A stretch of DNA of 64,000 nt from Mesorhizobium sp. LSHC420B00 (GTDB taxonomy: Bacteria > Pseudomonadota > Alphaproteobacteria > Rhizobiales > Rhizobiaceae). Made by a program: the position numbers and the translations under genes. A model generated the notes under the pieces. It had not been told where the DNA came from. It saw only the letters and a program-made list of their open reading frames with translations, and made no database searches. Of the stretch, positions 1 to 8,666 are shown piece after piece. The DNA is taken from NCBI RefSeq assembly GCF_000503055.1, contig NZ_AYVY01000002.1, positions 359,379 through 423,378 of the forward strand, written 5' to 3'. Positions within the stretch are counted from its first letter, which is position 1. Every line of letters starts with the position of its first letter.

Positions 1-1869
1 GCCGTCCCTTTCGCCATAGGCAGCGCGGCGGTGGTTGCGCATGACGCGCAGCATGTTCTGCGCATTGCGGTCGTAGTCGGGGAAGGCGCCGAGCTCGGCG
101 GCCATTTCGGCCGAGGTGGCATAGGCGGTGCCGGTCATGATCGCGGTGAGAGCGGCGCAGATGGCGCGACCCTCGTCGGAATCATAGGGAATGCCCGAGG
201 TCATCAGCAGGCCGCCGATATTGGCGTAGCCGAGGCCGAGCGTGCGGTACTCGTAGGAAAGCTTGGCGATCTCCTTCGACGGGAACTGCGCCATCATGAC
301 CGAGATTTCCAGGACCATGGTCCACAGCCGCACCGTGTGCTCGTAGGCAGCGATGTCGATAGTGCCGTCGGCGTTGCGATAGGGCAGTAGGTTGATCGAC
401 GCCAGATTGCAGGCGGTGTCGTCGAGGAACATGTATTCCGAGCACGGATTGGACGCCCGGATCGCCCCGGCCGAGGCGCAGGTGTGCCAGTCGTTCATCG
501 TCGTGTTGAAATGCAGGCCGGGATCGGCCGACGCCCAGGCGGCATAGCCGATCTTTTCCCAGAGATCGCGCGCCTTCAGCGTCTTCAGCACCTTGCCGTC
601 CTTGCGGGCGGTGAGATGCCAGTCGCCATCCTGCTCGACGGCGCGCAGGAAATCGTCCTTCAGCGACACCGAATTGTTGGAATTCTGGCCGGAAACGGTG
701 AGATAGGCGTCCGAATCCCAGTCGGTGTCGTAGGTCTTGAACGACATCGAGGTGTAGCCCTGCCTGGCGAACTGGATGACGCGGTAGATGTAGTTCTCCG
801 GCACCGCGTCTTTCTTGGCTGCCTTGATCTCGCGCTTCAGCGCGGTGTTGACCGCCGGGTCGAAGCAGTCGTCGCCATTGCCTTCGCAGTTGATGCAGGC
901 CTTCATGATCGCTTCGAGATGCTTCTTGACGATCTTCGAGCCGGTGACCAGCGAGGCGACCTTCTGCTCCTCATTGACCTTCCAGTCGATGAATTCCTCG
1001 ATATCGGGATGATCGGCGTCGACGATGACCATTTTCGCGGCGCGACGCGTCGTGCCGCCCGACTTGATGGCGCCCGCCGCGCGGTCGCCGATCTTGAGGA
1101 AGCTCATCAGCCCCGACGAGCGGCCGCCGCCCGACAGCTTTTCGCCTTCGCCGCGCAGGAACGAGAAGTTGGAGCCGGTGCCGGAACCGTATTTGAACAG
1201 GCGCGCCTCACGCACCCACAAATCCATGATGCCGCCCTCGTTGACGAGGTCGTCCTGCACGCCCTGGATGAAGCAGGCATGCGGCTGCGGATGCTCGTAG
1301 GACGACTTCGACTTGGTCAGCTTGCCGGTGAACGGGTCGACATAGAAATGGCCCTGGCTCGGACCGTCGATGCCATAGGCCCAGTGCAGGCCGGTGTTGA
1401 ACCATTGCGGCGAATTCGGCGCGACGCGCTGGGTGGCCAGCATATAGGCGAGCTCGTCGCGGAAGGCGCGCGCGTCTTCCTCCGATTTGAAGTAGCCGCC
1501 CTTCCAGCCCCAATAGGTCCAGGTGCCGGCAAGCCGGTCGAAGACCTGGCGGGCGTCGGTCTCGGAACCGTAGCGCTCGGCTTCCGGCAGCTTGGCCAGT
1601 CCGGCCTCGTCGGCGACGGAGCGCCACAGGAAGGAGGGAACTTGCGTCTCTTCGACCTTCTTCAGCCGTGCCGGGACGCCAGCCTTGCGGAAATATTTCT
1701 GCGCCAGGATATCGGCGGCAACCTGGGAGAACTGAGCCGGCACATCGATGTTGTCCAAGCGGAACACCACCGAGCCATCCGGATTCTTGATCTCGGAAAG
1801 CGCCTTGCGGAATTCGATCTCCGCGTAGGCGGATTGTCCTGGCTTGGTGAAACGACGCTCGATGCGCAT
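1..1869 (-). CDS. nrdJ: Vitamin B12-dependent (class II) ribonucleotide reductase, N-terminal half
   Basis: Reduces ribonucleotides to deoxyribonucleotides with adenosylcobalamin as radical source, in the cytoplasm. Only the first 623 codons are present; the rest of this family's roughly 1,200-residue protein lies beyond the left edge. The ATG at 1869 follows an AAAGGGA ribosome site. Visible marks are an N-terminal PGQSAYAEIEF segment, the HACFIQGVQDD region, the GTGSNFSFLRG loop and NPCSEY (N474-Y479), the substrate-site cysteine motif of ribonucleotide reductases. The class II assignment rests on overall resemblance to rhizobial NrdJ and the absence of a neighbouring nrdB. A long reading frame on the opposite strand is a shadow. 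Upstream lie NrdR-like boxes and a structured leader. Confidence 0.95.
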   Translation of the reverse strand, partial: MRIERRFTKPGQSAYAEIEFRKALSEIKNPDGSVVFRLDNIDVPAQFSQVAADILAQKYFRKAGVPARLKKVEETQVPSFLWRSVADEAGLAKLPEAERYGSETDARQVFDRLAGTWTYWGWKGGYFKSEEDARAFRDELAYMLATQRVAPNSPQWFNTGLHWAYGIDGPSQGHFYVDPFTGKLTKSKSSYEHPQPHACFIQGVQDDLVNEGGIMDLWVREARLFKYGSGTGSNFSFLRGEGEKLSGGGRSSGLMSFLKIGDRAAGAIKSGGTTRRAAKMVIVDADHPDIEEFIDWKVNEEQKVASLVTGSKIVKKHLEAIMKACINCEGNGDDCFDPAVNTALKREIKAAKKDAVPENYIYRVIQFARQGYTSMSFKTYDTDWDSDAYLTVSGQNSNNSVSLKDDFLRAVEQDGDWHLTARKDGKVLKTLKARDLWEKIGYAAWASADPGLHFNTTMNDWHTCASAGAIRASNPCSEYMFLDDTACNLASINLLPYRNADGTIDIAAYEHTVRLWTMVLEISVMMAQFPSKEIAKLSYEYRTLGLGYANIGGLLMTSGIPYDSDEGRAICAALTAIMTGTAYATSAEMAAELGAFPDYDRNAQNMLRVMRNHRRAAYGERDG

Positions 1870-1951
1870 TGGTCCGGTCCCTTTTGTCTATATATAGCGC
1901 TTTTCCCAGAGGATTTCTGCCCTCTTGACGAAACGCGCGTGTCCGCCGTCT

Positions 1952-2059
1952 GCCGGCGTTCGAAAACCGCCCGGCTCTCATCCTCACAGTCTCCGCCGCC
2001 CTGCCGGTCGAGCCTCTTGCGAGGTCGCTGTCCAGCGCGCTCACGGACCCTGTGGGTCC
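1952..2059 (-). promoter_or_regulatory. Structured 5' leader of nrdJ
   Basis: Four hairpins are packed between the likely nrdJ promoter and its start codon, read on the minus strand. They are GGACCC/GGGTCC with loop ACA (2045-2059), CGCTG/CAGCG (2026-2037), CCTC/GAGG (2013-2024) and a GCCGG stem around a GTTTTCGAA loop (1952-1975). No coding frame explains them. A structured 'nrdJ RNA' motif is known from the literature upstream of nrdJ genes in some bacteria; whether this leader belongs to it cannot be decided by eye. I found no convincing cobalamin-riboswitch B12 box. Confidence 0.5.
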
Positions 2060-2103
2060 CTCAAAACTGAAAACTTTTTGCAACACCCTCAATCGAGGGA
2101 AAT

Positions 2104-2150
2104 TCACATTATCTAGCGTCGAACCTACCTGCAAACACTAAATATAGTAT
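2104..2150 (-). promoter_or_regulatory. Tandem NrdR-box candidates over the nrdJ promoter
   Basis: Two 16-bp sites resemble the NrdR palindrome ACAC-wATATnTw-GTGT. On the plus strand they are ACACTAAATATAGTAT (2135-2150) and TCACATTATCTAGCGT (2104-2119). Their starts are exactly 31 bp apart, about three helical turns, which is the typical spacing of paired NrdR boxes. The downstream box covers a possible -10, TAGATA (2115-2110 on the minus strand), so bound NrdR could block transcription. NrdR is the known repressor of ribonucleotide reductase genes. Its gene is not in this window. Confidence 0.7.
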
Positions 2151-2327
2151 TAACAGACAATTTATTCAAGTCCGACAATCCTCCCCTTTCGCCACCCAAG
2201 GCTTCAAAATCCCACGCCTTCGCCGGCCTCGTAAACAGGCGGGAATGCGGCTCAAAACGCACATATTCCGGGAAAAAGACCGGCCTCGAAACTTTTCCGG
2301 TCGCACTCTCAACAGGAGCGCATGGCC

Positions 2328-2357
2328 TATAAAAGGCGACTCGTTTTGCGCCGTCAA
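2328..2357 (-). promoter_or_regulatory. Candidate upstream sigma-70 promoter for nrdJ
   Basis: On the minus strand, TTGACG (2357-2352) and TTTATA (2333-2328) are separated by 18 bp, a good housekeeping promoter. It points at nrdJ and would give a leader of about 450 nt. It lies upstream of the promoter covered by the NrdR-like boxes and may be a second start site. Confidence 0.45.
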
Positions 2358-2406
2358 GGATTCGTTTGCGTAGCTTTTATGACCCCAACATCTTGTGTGT
2401 CACATA

Positions 2407-2415
2407 TGTGGATAA
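2407..2415 (-). promoter_or_regulatory. Perfect DnaA box upstream of nrdJ
   Basis: The minus strand reads TTATCCACA, the exact consensus DnaA box. It sits about 50 bp upstream of the TTGACG promoter and overlaps the palindrome CACATATGTG (2401-2410). DnaA is known to regulate ribonucleotide reductase genes in other bacteria. A single box may also be chance or a titration site. Confidence 0.4.
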
Positions 2416-2526
2416 CGGGGACAGAAGCGCGCTGATTTCCGTTTTTGCAGCCACAAGCCTGGTGCCGACGCTCGAAGGCCCTTGGCCGCAGCGAAGACCA
2501 TGCCGACTCGGAAGCCATGTGCCGAC

Positions 2527-3015
2527 TCAGTTGAAGCGATGCGGGTCGGCACCGAAATGGGCGATGATCTGACAGAGGTCAGGCTCGTTGACCATGCGTA
2601 CCGCCTCGGCGGCGCTGACCCATTTGCGGATGCGCGCCCGCTTTTCCTTCCACCGGTCGGCGACCTTGTCGACGTGCAGCGGAAACACCAGCACCTCGCA
2701 GGGCACTTCCTCGCCGGAGGCCAGCACCTTGGCATAGAAATAGCGGCCGGCCTCATGATGCGAGATCGTGCCGCGCAGCCCGGCCTCTTCGCCGGCCTCG
2801 CGCGCCGCTGCTTCGCAAAGCGGCTCCTTTGCTTCCGGCCAGCCCTTGGGAAGCACCCAGCGGCCGGTATCGCGGCTGGTGATCAGCATGATTTCGACGC
2901 TGTCGCCGCTATCGCGCCAGGGCAGCGCTGCAACCTGAAGGCGGCACGGCGCCGTGCCGAAGAGCCGCCGGACTCTTTCGGCCAGATGGTTGTGCGTCGT
3001 TGGCCTCGTCAACAT
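2527..3015 (-). CDS. Nudix hydrolase
   Basis: A 162-residue cytoplasmic protein with a complete Nudix box (GX5EX7REUXEEXGU): G of GWPEAKE, then REAGEEAGL. It should hydrolyse a nucleoside diphosphate linked to another moiety, using a metal ion bound by the REXXEE glutamates. The WVLPKGWPEAKE segment resembles the diphosphoinositol-polyphosphate phosphohydrolase (MutT/DIPP) branch, but the substrate is not predictable. The gene lies between the nrdJ control region and gpt, on the same strand as both. The start at 3015 has only a weak ribosome site. AT-rich sequence upstream (3061-3110) probably holds the promoter. Confidence 0.88.
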   Translation of the reverse strand: MLTRPTTHNHLAERVRRLFGTAPCRLQVAALPWRDSGDSVEIMLITSRDTGRWVLPKGWPEAKEPLCEAAAREAGEEAGLRGTISHHEAGRYFYAKVLASGEEVPCEVLVFPLHVDKVADRWKEKRARIRKWVSAAEAVRMVNEPDLCQIIAHFGADPHRFN

Positions 3016-3215
3016 CGGAGAAGCTTGCCCCAGCTCCCAGAATCATTTGCCGTCTCGTGAATCTTACGGCTAATCATAAGCAATAAAAGTAAAAAACTTC
3101 ATGTGGACTGGTTAACCACTCCAATGGGGGTCGATTAAGGAAATATCGTGTGCCGGGGACACTCCTTCAAGGAGTGCTCGACGCTGTCTTCCGACGGAAG
3201 CGGCGTTACCGCGAA

Positions 3216-3716
3216 TCAGCCGGCGTGGTCGTCGGCGATCGGCTTTTGGTAGGTGAAGCCCATGTCCCAGGGAAAATAGATCCAGGTGTCCTGGCTGACC
3301 TCGGTAACGAAAGTGTCGACCATCGGCCTGCCTTTCGGCTTGGCATAGACGGTGGCGAAATGAGCCTTGGGCATCATCGCGCGCACGATTCCTGCCGTCT
3401 TGCCGGTGTCGGTGAGGTCGTCGATGATCAGCACGCCGGCGCCGTCATCGGCGAGCAGCGCTGGGGTGACCTCCTTCAGCACCTGCAGCTGCCCCTGGCT
3501 GGTATAATCGTGATAGGAGGCAACGCAGACCGTCTCGATGATGCGAATGCCGAGCTCGCGCGAAATGATGGCGGCCGGAACCAGGCCGCCGCGCGTGATG
3601 CAGACGATTGCCTTCCATTGCCCCTTGTTGGCGCCGGCAAGCCGCCAGGCGAGCGCGCGTGCATCGCGGTGGAACTGGTCCCAGGAGACCGGGAAGGCTT
3701 TTTCGGGCAGGGACAT
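3216..3716 (-). CDS. gpt: Xanthine-guanine phosphoribosyltransferase
   Basis: Transfers phosphoribose from PRPP to xanthine or guanine (purine salvage). The 166-residue length matches the family. The PRPP-binding loop reads [14 protein letters not shown], and an early ITRGGLVPA segment matches Gpt proteins. I chose the ATG at 3716 (MSLPEKAF) because a GGAG precedes it by about ten bases and family proteins begin there; an ATG nine codons upstream would also keep the frame. A hairpin, CACTCCTT-C-AAGGAGTG near 3162, lies just past the stop but has no T-run. Confidence 0.92.
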   Translation of the reverse strand: MSLPEKAFPVSWDQFHRDARALAWRLAGANKGQWKAIVCITRGGLVPAAIISRELGIRIIETVCVASYHDYTSQGQLQVLKEVTPALLADDGAGVLIIDDLTDTGKTAGIVRAMMPKAHFATVYAKPKGRPMVDTFVTEVSQDTWIYFPWDMGFTYQKPIADDHAG

Positions 3717-3843
3717 CTTTCGCGCACTCCGCAAAGCGCGCATCGCGCGCAGACACTATGGAATGCGGGCGGAATTAACTGGAAAGGCTTGGCCTTGGCA
3801 AGGGCGCGGCAAAGCGATTGTCCAACCCGTGATCTCTATGAAC

Positions 3844-4677
3844 TTACCGCGACAGGAAAGCCGCCACCGGCGCGGTGCGCAGCACCGTTCGCGTCACCCC
3901 GCCGAACAGCAGCTGGCGCAGCCAGGAATGGCTGTAGGCGCCGAGCACGAGCAGGTCCGCGCCCGATTCGGCGACCCTGGTCTGGATGATGTCGTCGACC
4001 GAGGCGCCGCCGGACCTCAGCACCGAGACGCTGACGGTGGCGCCGTGCCTGGACAGCGAGGCGGCGATCTCGGCGCCGGCCGTTTCCGGCGCCTCTTCGA
4101 GCGTATCCGGCGGGTCGATGACGACGATGTCCGTCTTCTCGGCCTCGATGATGAAGGGCAGGGCATCGAAGGCCGCGCGCGCGGCCTCCTTGCTGCCGTT
4201 CCAGGCGAGCAGCACGTGCTTGAAGCTGGTGACCAGCGGACCCGAATGCGGCACCACCAGCACCGGCCGGCCGGCATCGTAGACCAGCGTGTCGACGTCG
4301 GCGCTCGGATCGCCGCTCGATTCGCGCTGCGCGGCGATGATCAGGTCTGCGGTGCGAACGGTCGAGATGCCGGTCAGCGCACTGTCGCCGGAAAAACTCT
4401 CGAGGCTGCGCCACTCGAACGACAGGCCGGAATTCTCGACGCGCTTGTGAAAGGCCGCCTGCAACTTCTCGGCGCGCTCCCGGTTCATGTCGGCCGAAAC
4501 CTGCAGGAACTCGGTGTCCGGAAAGCCGGTGGCCGAGGTGTAGGGCACGGGCAGCGCCTCGGCATGAATGCCGATCAGATGGCTCTGGAACCGGCTGGCC
4601 AGCGGGATCGCGCAGTCGAGAACGCGCTCGGCGTCCTGTTCATTCTGCAATATGGCGACGATGGTCTTGAAGCGCAT
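3844..4677 (-). CDS. Universal stress protein, two-domain
   Basis: A 277-residue protein with two tandem UspA folds, about residues 1-145 and 150-277. The second domain keeps the nucleotide-binding pattern near GAYSHSWLRQLLFGGVTRT and the end TAPVAAFLSR typical of the family; the first is degenerate. USPs are cytoplasmic stress-response proteins of unclear biochemistry. The start has a good ribosome site (GAGGG). A palindromic GTGAC/GTCAC site lies about 33 bp upstream. Confidence 0.88.
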   Translation of the reverse strand: MRFKTIVAILQNEQDAERVLDCAIPLASRFQSHLIGIHAEALPVPYTSATGFPDTEFLQVSADMNRERAEKLQAAFHKRVENSGLSFEWRSLESFSGDSALTGISTVRTADLIIAAQRESSGDPSADVDTLVYDAGRPVLVVPHSGPLVTSFKHVLLAWNGSKEAARAAFDALPFIIEAEKTDIVVIDPPDTLEEAPETAGAEIAASLSRHGATVSVSVLRSGGASVDDIIQTRVAESGADLLVLGAYSHSWLRQLLFGGVTRTVLRTAPVAAFLSR

Positions 4678-4709
4678 GGCAATCCCTCAGTTTTACGGCG
4701 ATCCCACTC

Positions 4710-4723
4710 GTGACAAACGTCAC
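4710..4723. promoter_or_regulatory. CRP/FNR-like palindrome upstream of the stress protein
   Basis: GTGAC-aaac-GTCAC is a perfect inverted repeat 33 bp upstream of the universal stress protein ATG. Its GTGA-N6-TCAC core equals the inner part of a CRP-family site, but the outer T and A positions are missing. It is a possible operator only. Confidence 0.25.
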
Positions 4724-4772
4724 TGCGCGATGCTGGTTCCGTCAAGCCGGCCGATCAGCCTACCCTGCTTGC

Positions 4773-5504
4773 TCAGGTCAAGCTCGCCACCATAGCCTCT
4801 ACGTCGGCGCGTGCGGAGTCCAGCGCCTGCTGGCTGCGGGCGCGCACCACCAGTTCCGTCCAGAACTTGCCGTCGCCATATTTCGGATAGGAGCCGATGA
4901 TCGTGTCCGGATGCGCCTTCTGGATGTCGCCCAGCGGCCCCCCGATCAGGCCTTCGCCGAACGGACATTCCACGGTGGCCGACAGCATTTTGGTGCCGGC
5001 CCGCAACGTCGGCACGACATTGTCGAGCATCGCCTGGAAAATCGCCGGCACGCCGGCCATGACATGGACGTTGCCGATGCGAAAGCCCGGCGCAACCGAC
5101 ACTGGGTTGTCGATGTGGTCTGCCCCGCGCGGCATCCGCGCCATGCGCTTGCGCGCTTCGGTGTATTCGATGCCGCGGGCAGCATAGCTTGCCTCCAGCA
5201 GGGCGTAGGCCCTGGCGTCGTATTCGCACGGCACGCCGAAGGCCTTGGCGATGGAATCGGCGGTGATGTCGTCATGCGTCGGGCCGATGCCGCCGGTGGT
5301 GAAGACATAGCTGTAGGGGGTGCGCAGCGCATTCACCGCAGCGACGATCTCGTCTTCCTCGTCCGCAACGATGCGCACTTCCTTCAGGTCGATGCCGATC
5401 GCCGTCATGATGTCGGCGAGGTGGCCGATGTTCTTGTCCTTGGTGCGGCCGGACAGAATCTCGTCGCCGATGACGAGCATGGCGGCGGTGACGATTTCGG
5501 TCAT
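4773..5504 (-). CDS. CinA-like molybdopterin-binding domain protein
   Basis: A 243-residue protein of the competence/damage-inducible CinA N-terminal (MoCF-like) family. The start MTEIVTAAMLVIGDEILSG holds the GDEIL motif and is followed by TTGGIGPTHDDIT, the signature loop of molybdopterin-binding folds. The C-terminal CinA deamidase domain is absent, so this is the stand-alone form common in Rhizobiales, with no proven function. The ATG at 5504 has a GGAG about nine bases upstream; an in-frame start 21 codons earlier lacks support. It is divergent from the next hydrolase gene. Confidence 0.87.
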   Translation of the reverse strand: MTEIVTAAMLVIGDEILSGRTKDKNIGHLADIMTAIGIDLKEVRIVADEEDEIVAAVNALRTPYSYVFTTGGIGPTHDDITADSIAKAFGVPCEYDARAYALLEASYAARGIEYTEARKRMARMPRGADHIDNPVSVAPGFRIGNVHVMAGVPAIFQAMLDNVVPTLRAGTKMLSATVECPFGEGLIGGPLGDIQKAHPDTIIGSYPKYGDGKFWTELVVRARSQQALDSARADVEAMVASLT

Positions 5505-5638
5505 GGCAGGCTCCGGCAACGGGTCGCCTGAGATAGCGCGGCGAACGGCCGGCAGCAATGCCGCCAAACGACGGATCCGCCTGTGCCACCTCCCTTGCAG
5601 TGGAACCTTCGGCGGGTGATGCTGCGCCGGTTTGGGCC

Positions 5639-6637
5639 ATGAGCAAGAACATGCCGGTATCGATTCTTCTATGGCTGCCCGGCGCGCTGTTTCTGCTGGC
5701 GCTCGTCGTGGCAGCTTATCCTGTGCTGGCGACGCTGCGGATTGCGGCGAAAGCCGAAAGGCTGGTGCCGGCCAGCGGTAAATTCATCGAGATCGACGGC
5801 AATCGCATCCATTATTTCGAGATGGGCGAGGGGCGGCCGATCGTCTTCCTGCACGGCCTTGGCGCGCAGCTTCATCAATTCCGCCACACGCTGTTCGGAC
5901 GGTTCGGCCCGAACTATCGGCTGATCGCGCTCGACCGTCCGGGTTCCGGCTATTCGGTGCGGGCCAGGGGCGCCAGCGGGCGGCTACCCGAGCAGGCCGA
6001 GATCGTGCGGCATTTTATCGAGGCGCTTGGACTGCAAAAGCCGCTGATCGTCGGCCATTCGCTGGGTGGCGCCATCGCGCTGACGCTGGCTGTCGAGCAT
6101 CCCGAGGCGGTTTCCGGTATCGCCTTGCTGGCGCCGCTGACCCATCTGGAGCCGGACGCGCGCGAGAAGTTCGGCCCGCTATACATTCAGTCGCCGCTGC
6201 GGCGCCGGATCATGGCTCACACGGTGGCGATCCCGGCGGCTCTCAGATACGCAGAACGCACGCTGGCCTTCATTTTCGCGCCGCAGGCGACGCCGGCCGA
6301 CTATATGGTCGAGGGCGGCGGCTGGTGCGGGCTCAGGCCAAGCCATTTCTATGCAACGTCGACCGATGTCGTGGCCATCGAGCACGACCTTGGCCGTATC
6401 GAGCAACGCTATCGCGAGATCACCATGCCGGCTGGCATTCTGTTTGGTGCTTCCGACGTCGTGCTGGGCATCGATATCCATGGCTGGCCGCTGATGGAAA
6501 AGATCAGCGGGCTCGATTTCGAGCCGGTCGAGGGGCTTGGCCATATGCCACAATTCGTCGGGCCGGAACGGGTCGTCGCTTTCATCGAACGCATTGCCGA
6601 CCGCGCATTTGCGCCGAAGTCCGACACCAGCAGCTGA
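5639..6637 (+). CDS. Alpha/beta hydrolase with N-terminal membrane anchor
   Basis: A 332-residue alpha/beta-hydrolase. Residues 5-30 form a hydrophobic segment (LLWLPGALFLLALVVAAYP), so the enzyme is probably anchored in the inner membrane facing the periplasm. The oxyanion-hole motif is FLHGLGAQ, the nucleophile elbow is GHSLGG, and a late GLGHMPQ histidine completes the triad. The substrate is unknown; sequences of this kind are often annotated as hydrolase or haloperoxidase-like. The ATG at 5639 was chosen just before the hydrophobic segment; another ATG lies four codons later. Confidence 0.87.
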   Translation: MSKNMPVSILLWLPGALFLLALVVAAYPVLATLRIAAKAERLVPASGKFIEIDGNRIHYFEMGEGRPIVFLHGLGAQLHQFRHTLFGRFGPNYRLIALDRPGSGYSVRARGASGRLPEQAEIVRHFIEALGLQKPLIVGHSLGGAIALTLAVEHPEAVSGIALLAPLTHLEPDAREKFGPLYIQSPLRRRIMAHTVAIPAALRYAERTLAFIFAPQATPADYMVEGGGWCGLRPSHFYATSTDVVAIEHDLGRIEQRYREITMPAGILFGASDVVLGIDIHGWPLMEKISGLDFEPVEGLGHMPQFVGPERVVAFIERIADRAFAPKSDTSS

Positions 6638-6734
6638 CACCCTCCCGGAACCTCACGCAAAGGTGTGCAACCCGCCGCAGCCTCGGCCGGCAGGGTGCCT
6701 CGGGACATCCCGGCCGCTGGGAATACCTCCGAAC

Positions 6735-7628
6735 TTATTCCTTCACGGCTCCGGTCATCGAGGAAACATAGTGCTCGACAAAGAACGAATAGAGCACCAC
6801 CACCGGCAGCGAGCCGATCAGCGCTCCCGCCATCAGCGCCCCCCATTCATAGACGTCCGAGCGCACCAGTTCGGTGAGCACGCCGACCGGCACAGTCTTG
6901 TTTTCGGACGACTGGATGAAGGTCAAGGCGTAGATGAACTCGTTCCATGACAGCGTGAATGCGAAGATGCCCGCGGAAATCAGGCCCGGCACCGACAGCG
7001 GCAGCACGATCTTGGTGAGGATCTGCCAGCGGCTCGCCCCGTCGATCAGCGCGCATTCCTCCAGCTCGAACGGGATCGAGCGGAAGTAACCCATCAGCAG
7101 CCATGTGCAGAACGGGATCAGGAAGGTCGGATAGGTGAGGATGAGCGCGAAGGGCGTGTCGTAAAGCCCAAGGTTGAACACCATCACCGACAGCGGAATG
7201 AACAGGATCGACGGCGGCACGAGATAGGCCAGGAACACCGCGAGGCCGACCTGCCGCGCCCCGGAGAACCGCAAGCGTTCGATCGCATAGGCAGCGAACA
7301 CTGCTGCCAGCAGCGACAGGAAAGTGGCGGCGGTCGAGATGATGATCGTGTTGAGCAGCCAGCCCGGATAGGACGTCTCGAAGAGAAGATAGCGGATATG
7401 CTCGAGCGTCGGATGCACCACCCAGAATGGATTGAAATTGGCGTAGTCGGTCATCTCGAGGTTGGGCTTAACCGCCGTGATCGTCATCCAGTAGAACGGA
7501 AACAACAGCACGATGACGAATATCAGCAACGGCAGGTAAACCGTCACCACGCGGCGCGGCACACTCTGCAGGTAGCCCATGCCGCCTTCGTCGAGTTCGG
7601 GGCGTTTGCTCGTTTCGATCGCGGTCAT
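6735..7628 (-). CDS. Carbohydrate ABC transporter permease, MalG-type
   Basis: A 297-residue inner-membrane permease of the CUT1 sugar uptake class, with about six transmembrane segments. The cytoplasmic EAA loop reads EECALIDGASRWQILTKIVLPLS, the contact site for the ATPase. It is the last gene of a four-gene operon (ATPase, binding protein, MalF-type, MalG-type). Its ATG at 7628 lies one base past the stop of the preceding permease gene, so the two are translationally coupled. The sugar is unknown. Confidence 0.93.
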   Translation of the reverse strand: MTAIETSKRPELDEGGMGYLQSVPRRVVTVYLPLLIFVIVLLFPFYWMTITAVKPNLEMTDYANFNPFWVVHPTLEHIRYLLFETSYPGWLLNTIIISTAATFLSLLAAVFAAYAIERLRFSGARQVGLAVFLAYLVPPSILFIPLSVMVFNLGLYDTPFALILTYPTFLIPFCTWLLMGYFRSIPFELEECALIDGASRWQILTKIVLPLSVPGLISAGIFAFTLSWNEFIYALTFIQSSENKTVPVGVLTELVRSDVYEWGALMAGALIGSLPVVVLYSFFVEHYVSSMTGAVKE

Positions 7629-7629
7629 G

Positions 7630-8580
7630 TCAATCTCCGCCGCCCTGCTGCCATTTGCGGCGTTGCAGGCCAAAGTAGCTGAACAGGATCGCCGCCAGCA
7701 GGAACGGGATCATGGCGACTGCGATCGCGGCGCCTTCGCCAAGCTGGCCTCCGGAAATGCCGCGCTGGAACGACAGCGTCGCCATCAGATGGGTGGCGTT
7801 CACCGGCCCGCCGCGCGTCAGCACATAGATCAGCTGGAAATCGGTGAAGGTGAACAGCACCGAAAACGTCATGGTTATGGCGATGATCGGCGTCAGCAGC
7901 GGCAGCGTCACATAGCGGAACAATTGCCAGCGGCTGGCGCCGTCGAGCGTGGCGGCCTCGTAGAGCGACTGCGGAATCGTCTGCAGGCCGGCAAGCAGCG
8001 TGATCGCCACGAAAGGAATGCCGCGCCAGACATTGGCGGCGATGACCGAAGCGCGCGCATTCTCCGGATCGCCGAGGAAGTTGATGCGATGGTCGATCAG
8101 GCCCATTTCCATAAGCGCCCAGGACAGGATCGAGAACTGCGAATCGTAGATCCACCAGAAGGCGATGGCCGACAGCACCGTCGGCACCACCCAGGGCAGC
8201 AGGACGATCGCGCGGAAGAACGACTTGAACGGCAGGTTCTGGTTGAGGATAAGCGCCAGCCAGAGGCCTAGCGCAAACTTCAGGATCGAGGCGCTGATCG
8301 TGTAGAGCAAGGTGTTGAAGACGGAGAGCCAGAAGACGGCGTCATCCCACAGATATTCGTAGTTCTCGATGCCGATGAAGATGCCGGGGCGGCCGATGCG
8401 GGCATCGGTGAAGCCGAGCCAGACGCCGAGCCCGAGCGGATAGGTCAGGAAGACCAGCAGCAGCGCCGCCGCCGGCAGCATGAAGCCGAAGCCAAGCGCG
8501 TTATGACTTTCAGACACGAACGTCAAAATGCGCGACAGCGTCGACCGGGGTGGCTGAGCGGCAGCGGAGGTCACGGCCAT
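7630..8580 (-). CDS. Carbohydrate ABC transporter permease, MalF-type
   Basis: A 316-residue permease of the same CUT1 system. The first membrane span follows NALGFGFMLPAAALLLVFL, and an EAA loop reads YEAATLDGASRWQLFRYVTLPLL. It forms the heteromeric channel with the following MalG-type protein. An AGGAG precedes the ATG at 8580. It is separated from the binding-protein gene by 86 bp with no recognisable terminator. Confidence 0.93.
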   Translation of the reverse strand: MAVTSAAAQPPRSTLSRILTFVSESHNALGFGFMLPAAALLLVFLTYPLGLGVWLGFTDARIGRPGIFIGIENYEYLWDDAVFWLSVFNTLLYTISASILKFALGLWLALILNQNLPFKSFFRAIVLLPWVVPTVLSAIAFWWIYDSQFSILSWALMEMGLIDHRINFLGDPENARASVIAANVWRGIPFVAITLLAGLQTIPQSLYEAATLDGASRWQLFRYVTLPLLTPIIAITMTFSVLFTFTDFQLIYVLTRGGPVNATHLMATLSFQRGISGGQLGEGAAIAVAMIPFLLAAILFSYFGLQRRKWQQGGGD

Positions 8581-8666
8581 GGGTCGGCTCCTCTAAGTCT
8601 CATTGATCGGCCAGGCGGCCATGCGCGATTCGAAGCCGGGCAGCATGGCTGCCCGGCTGAATCCGC

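Noticed and set aside
484..2070. 528-codon plus-strand frame opposite nrdJ
   Set aside because: The minus strand codes recognisable NrdJ; the plus frame has no domain and shadow composition.
1870..2103. Cobalamin riboswitch in the nrdJ leader
   Set aside because: No B12-box-like sequence or GCCACTG motif was found; hairpins alone are not enough, and nrdJ itself is not a usual target.
2166..2357. 63-codon minus-strand frame upstream of nrdJ
   Set aside because: TTG start without a ribosome site, no family features, and it lies across promoter-like sequence.
2383..2398. Third NrdR box CCCCAACATCTTGTGT
   Set aside because: Only partly like the consensus, with no well-spaced partner. The pair at 2104-2150 is much better.
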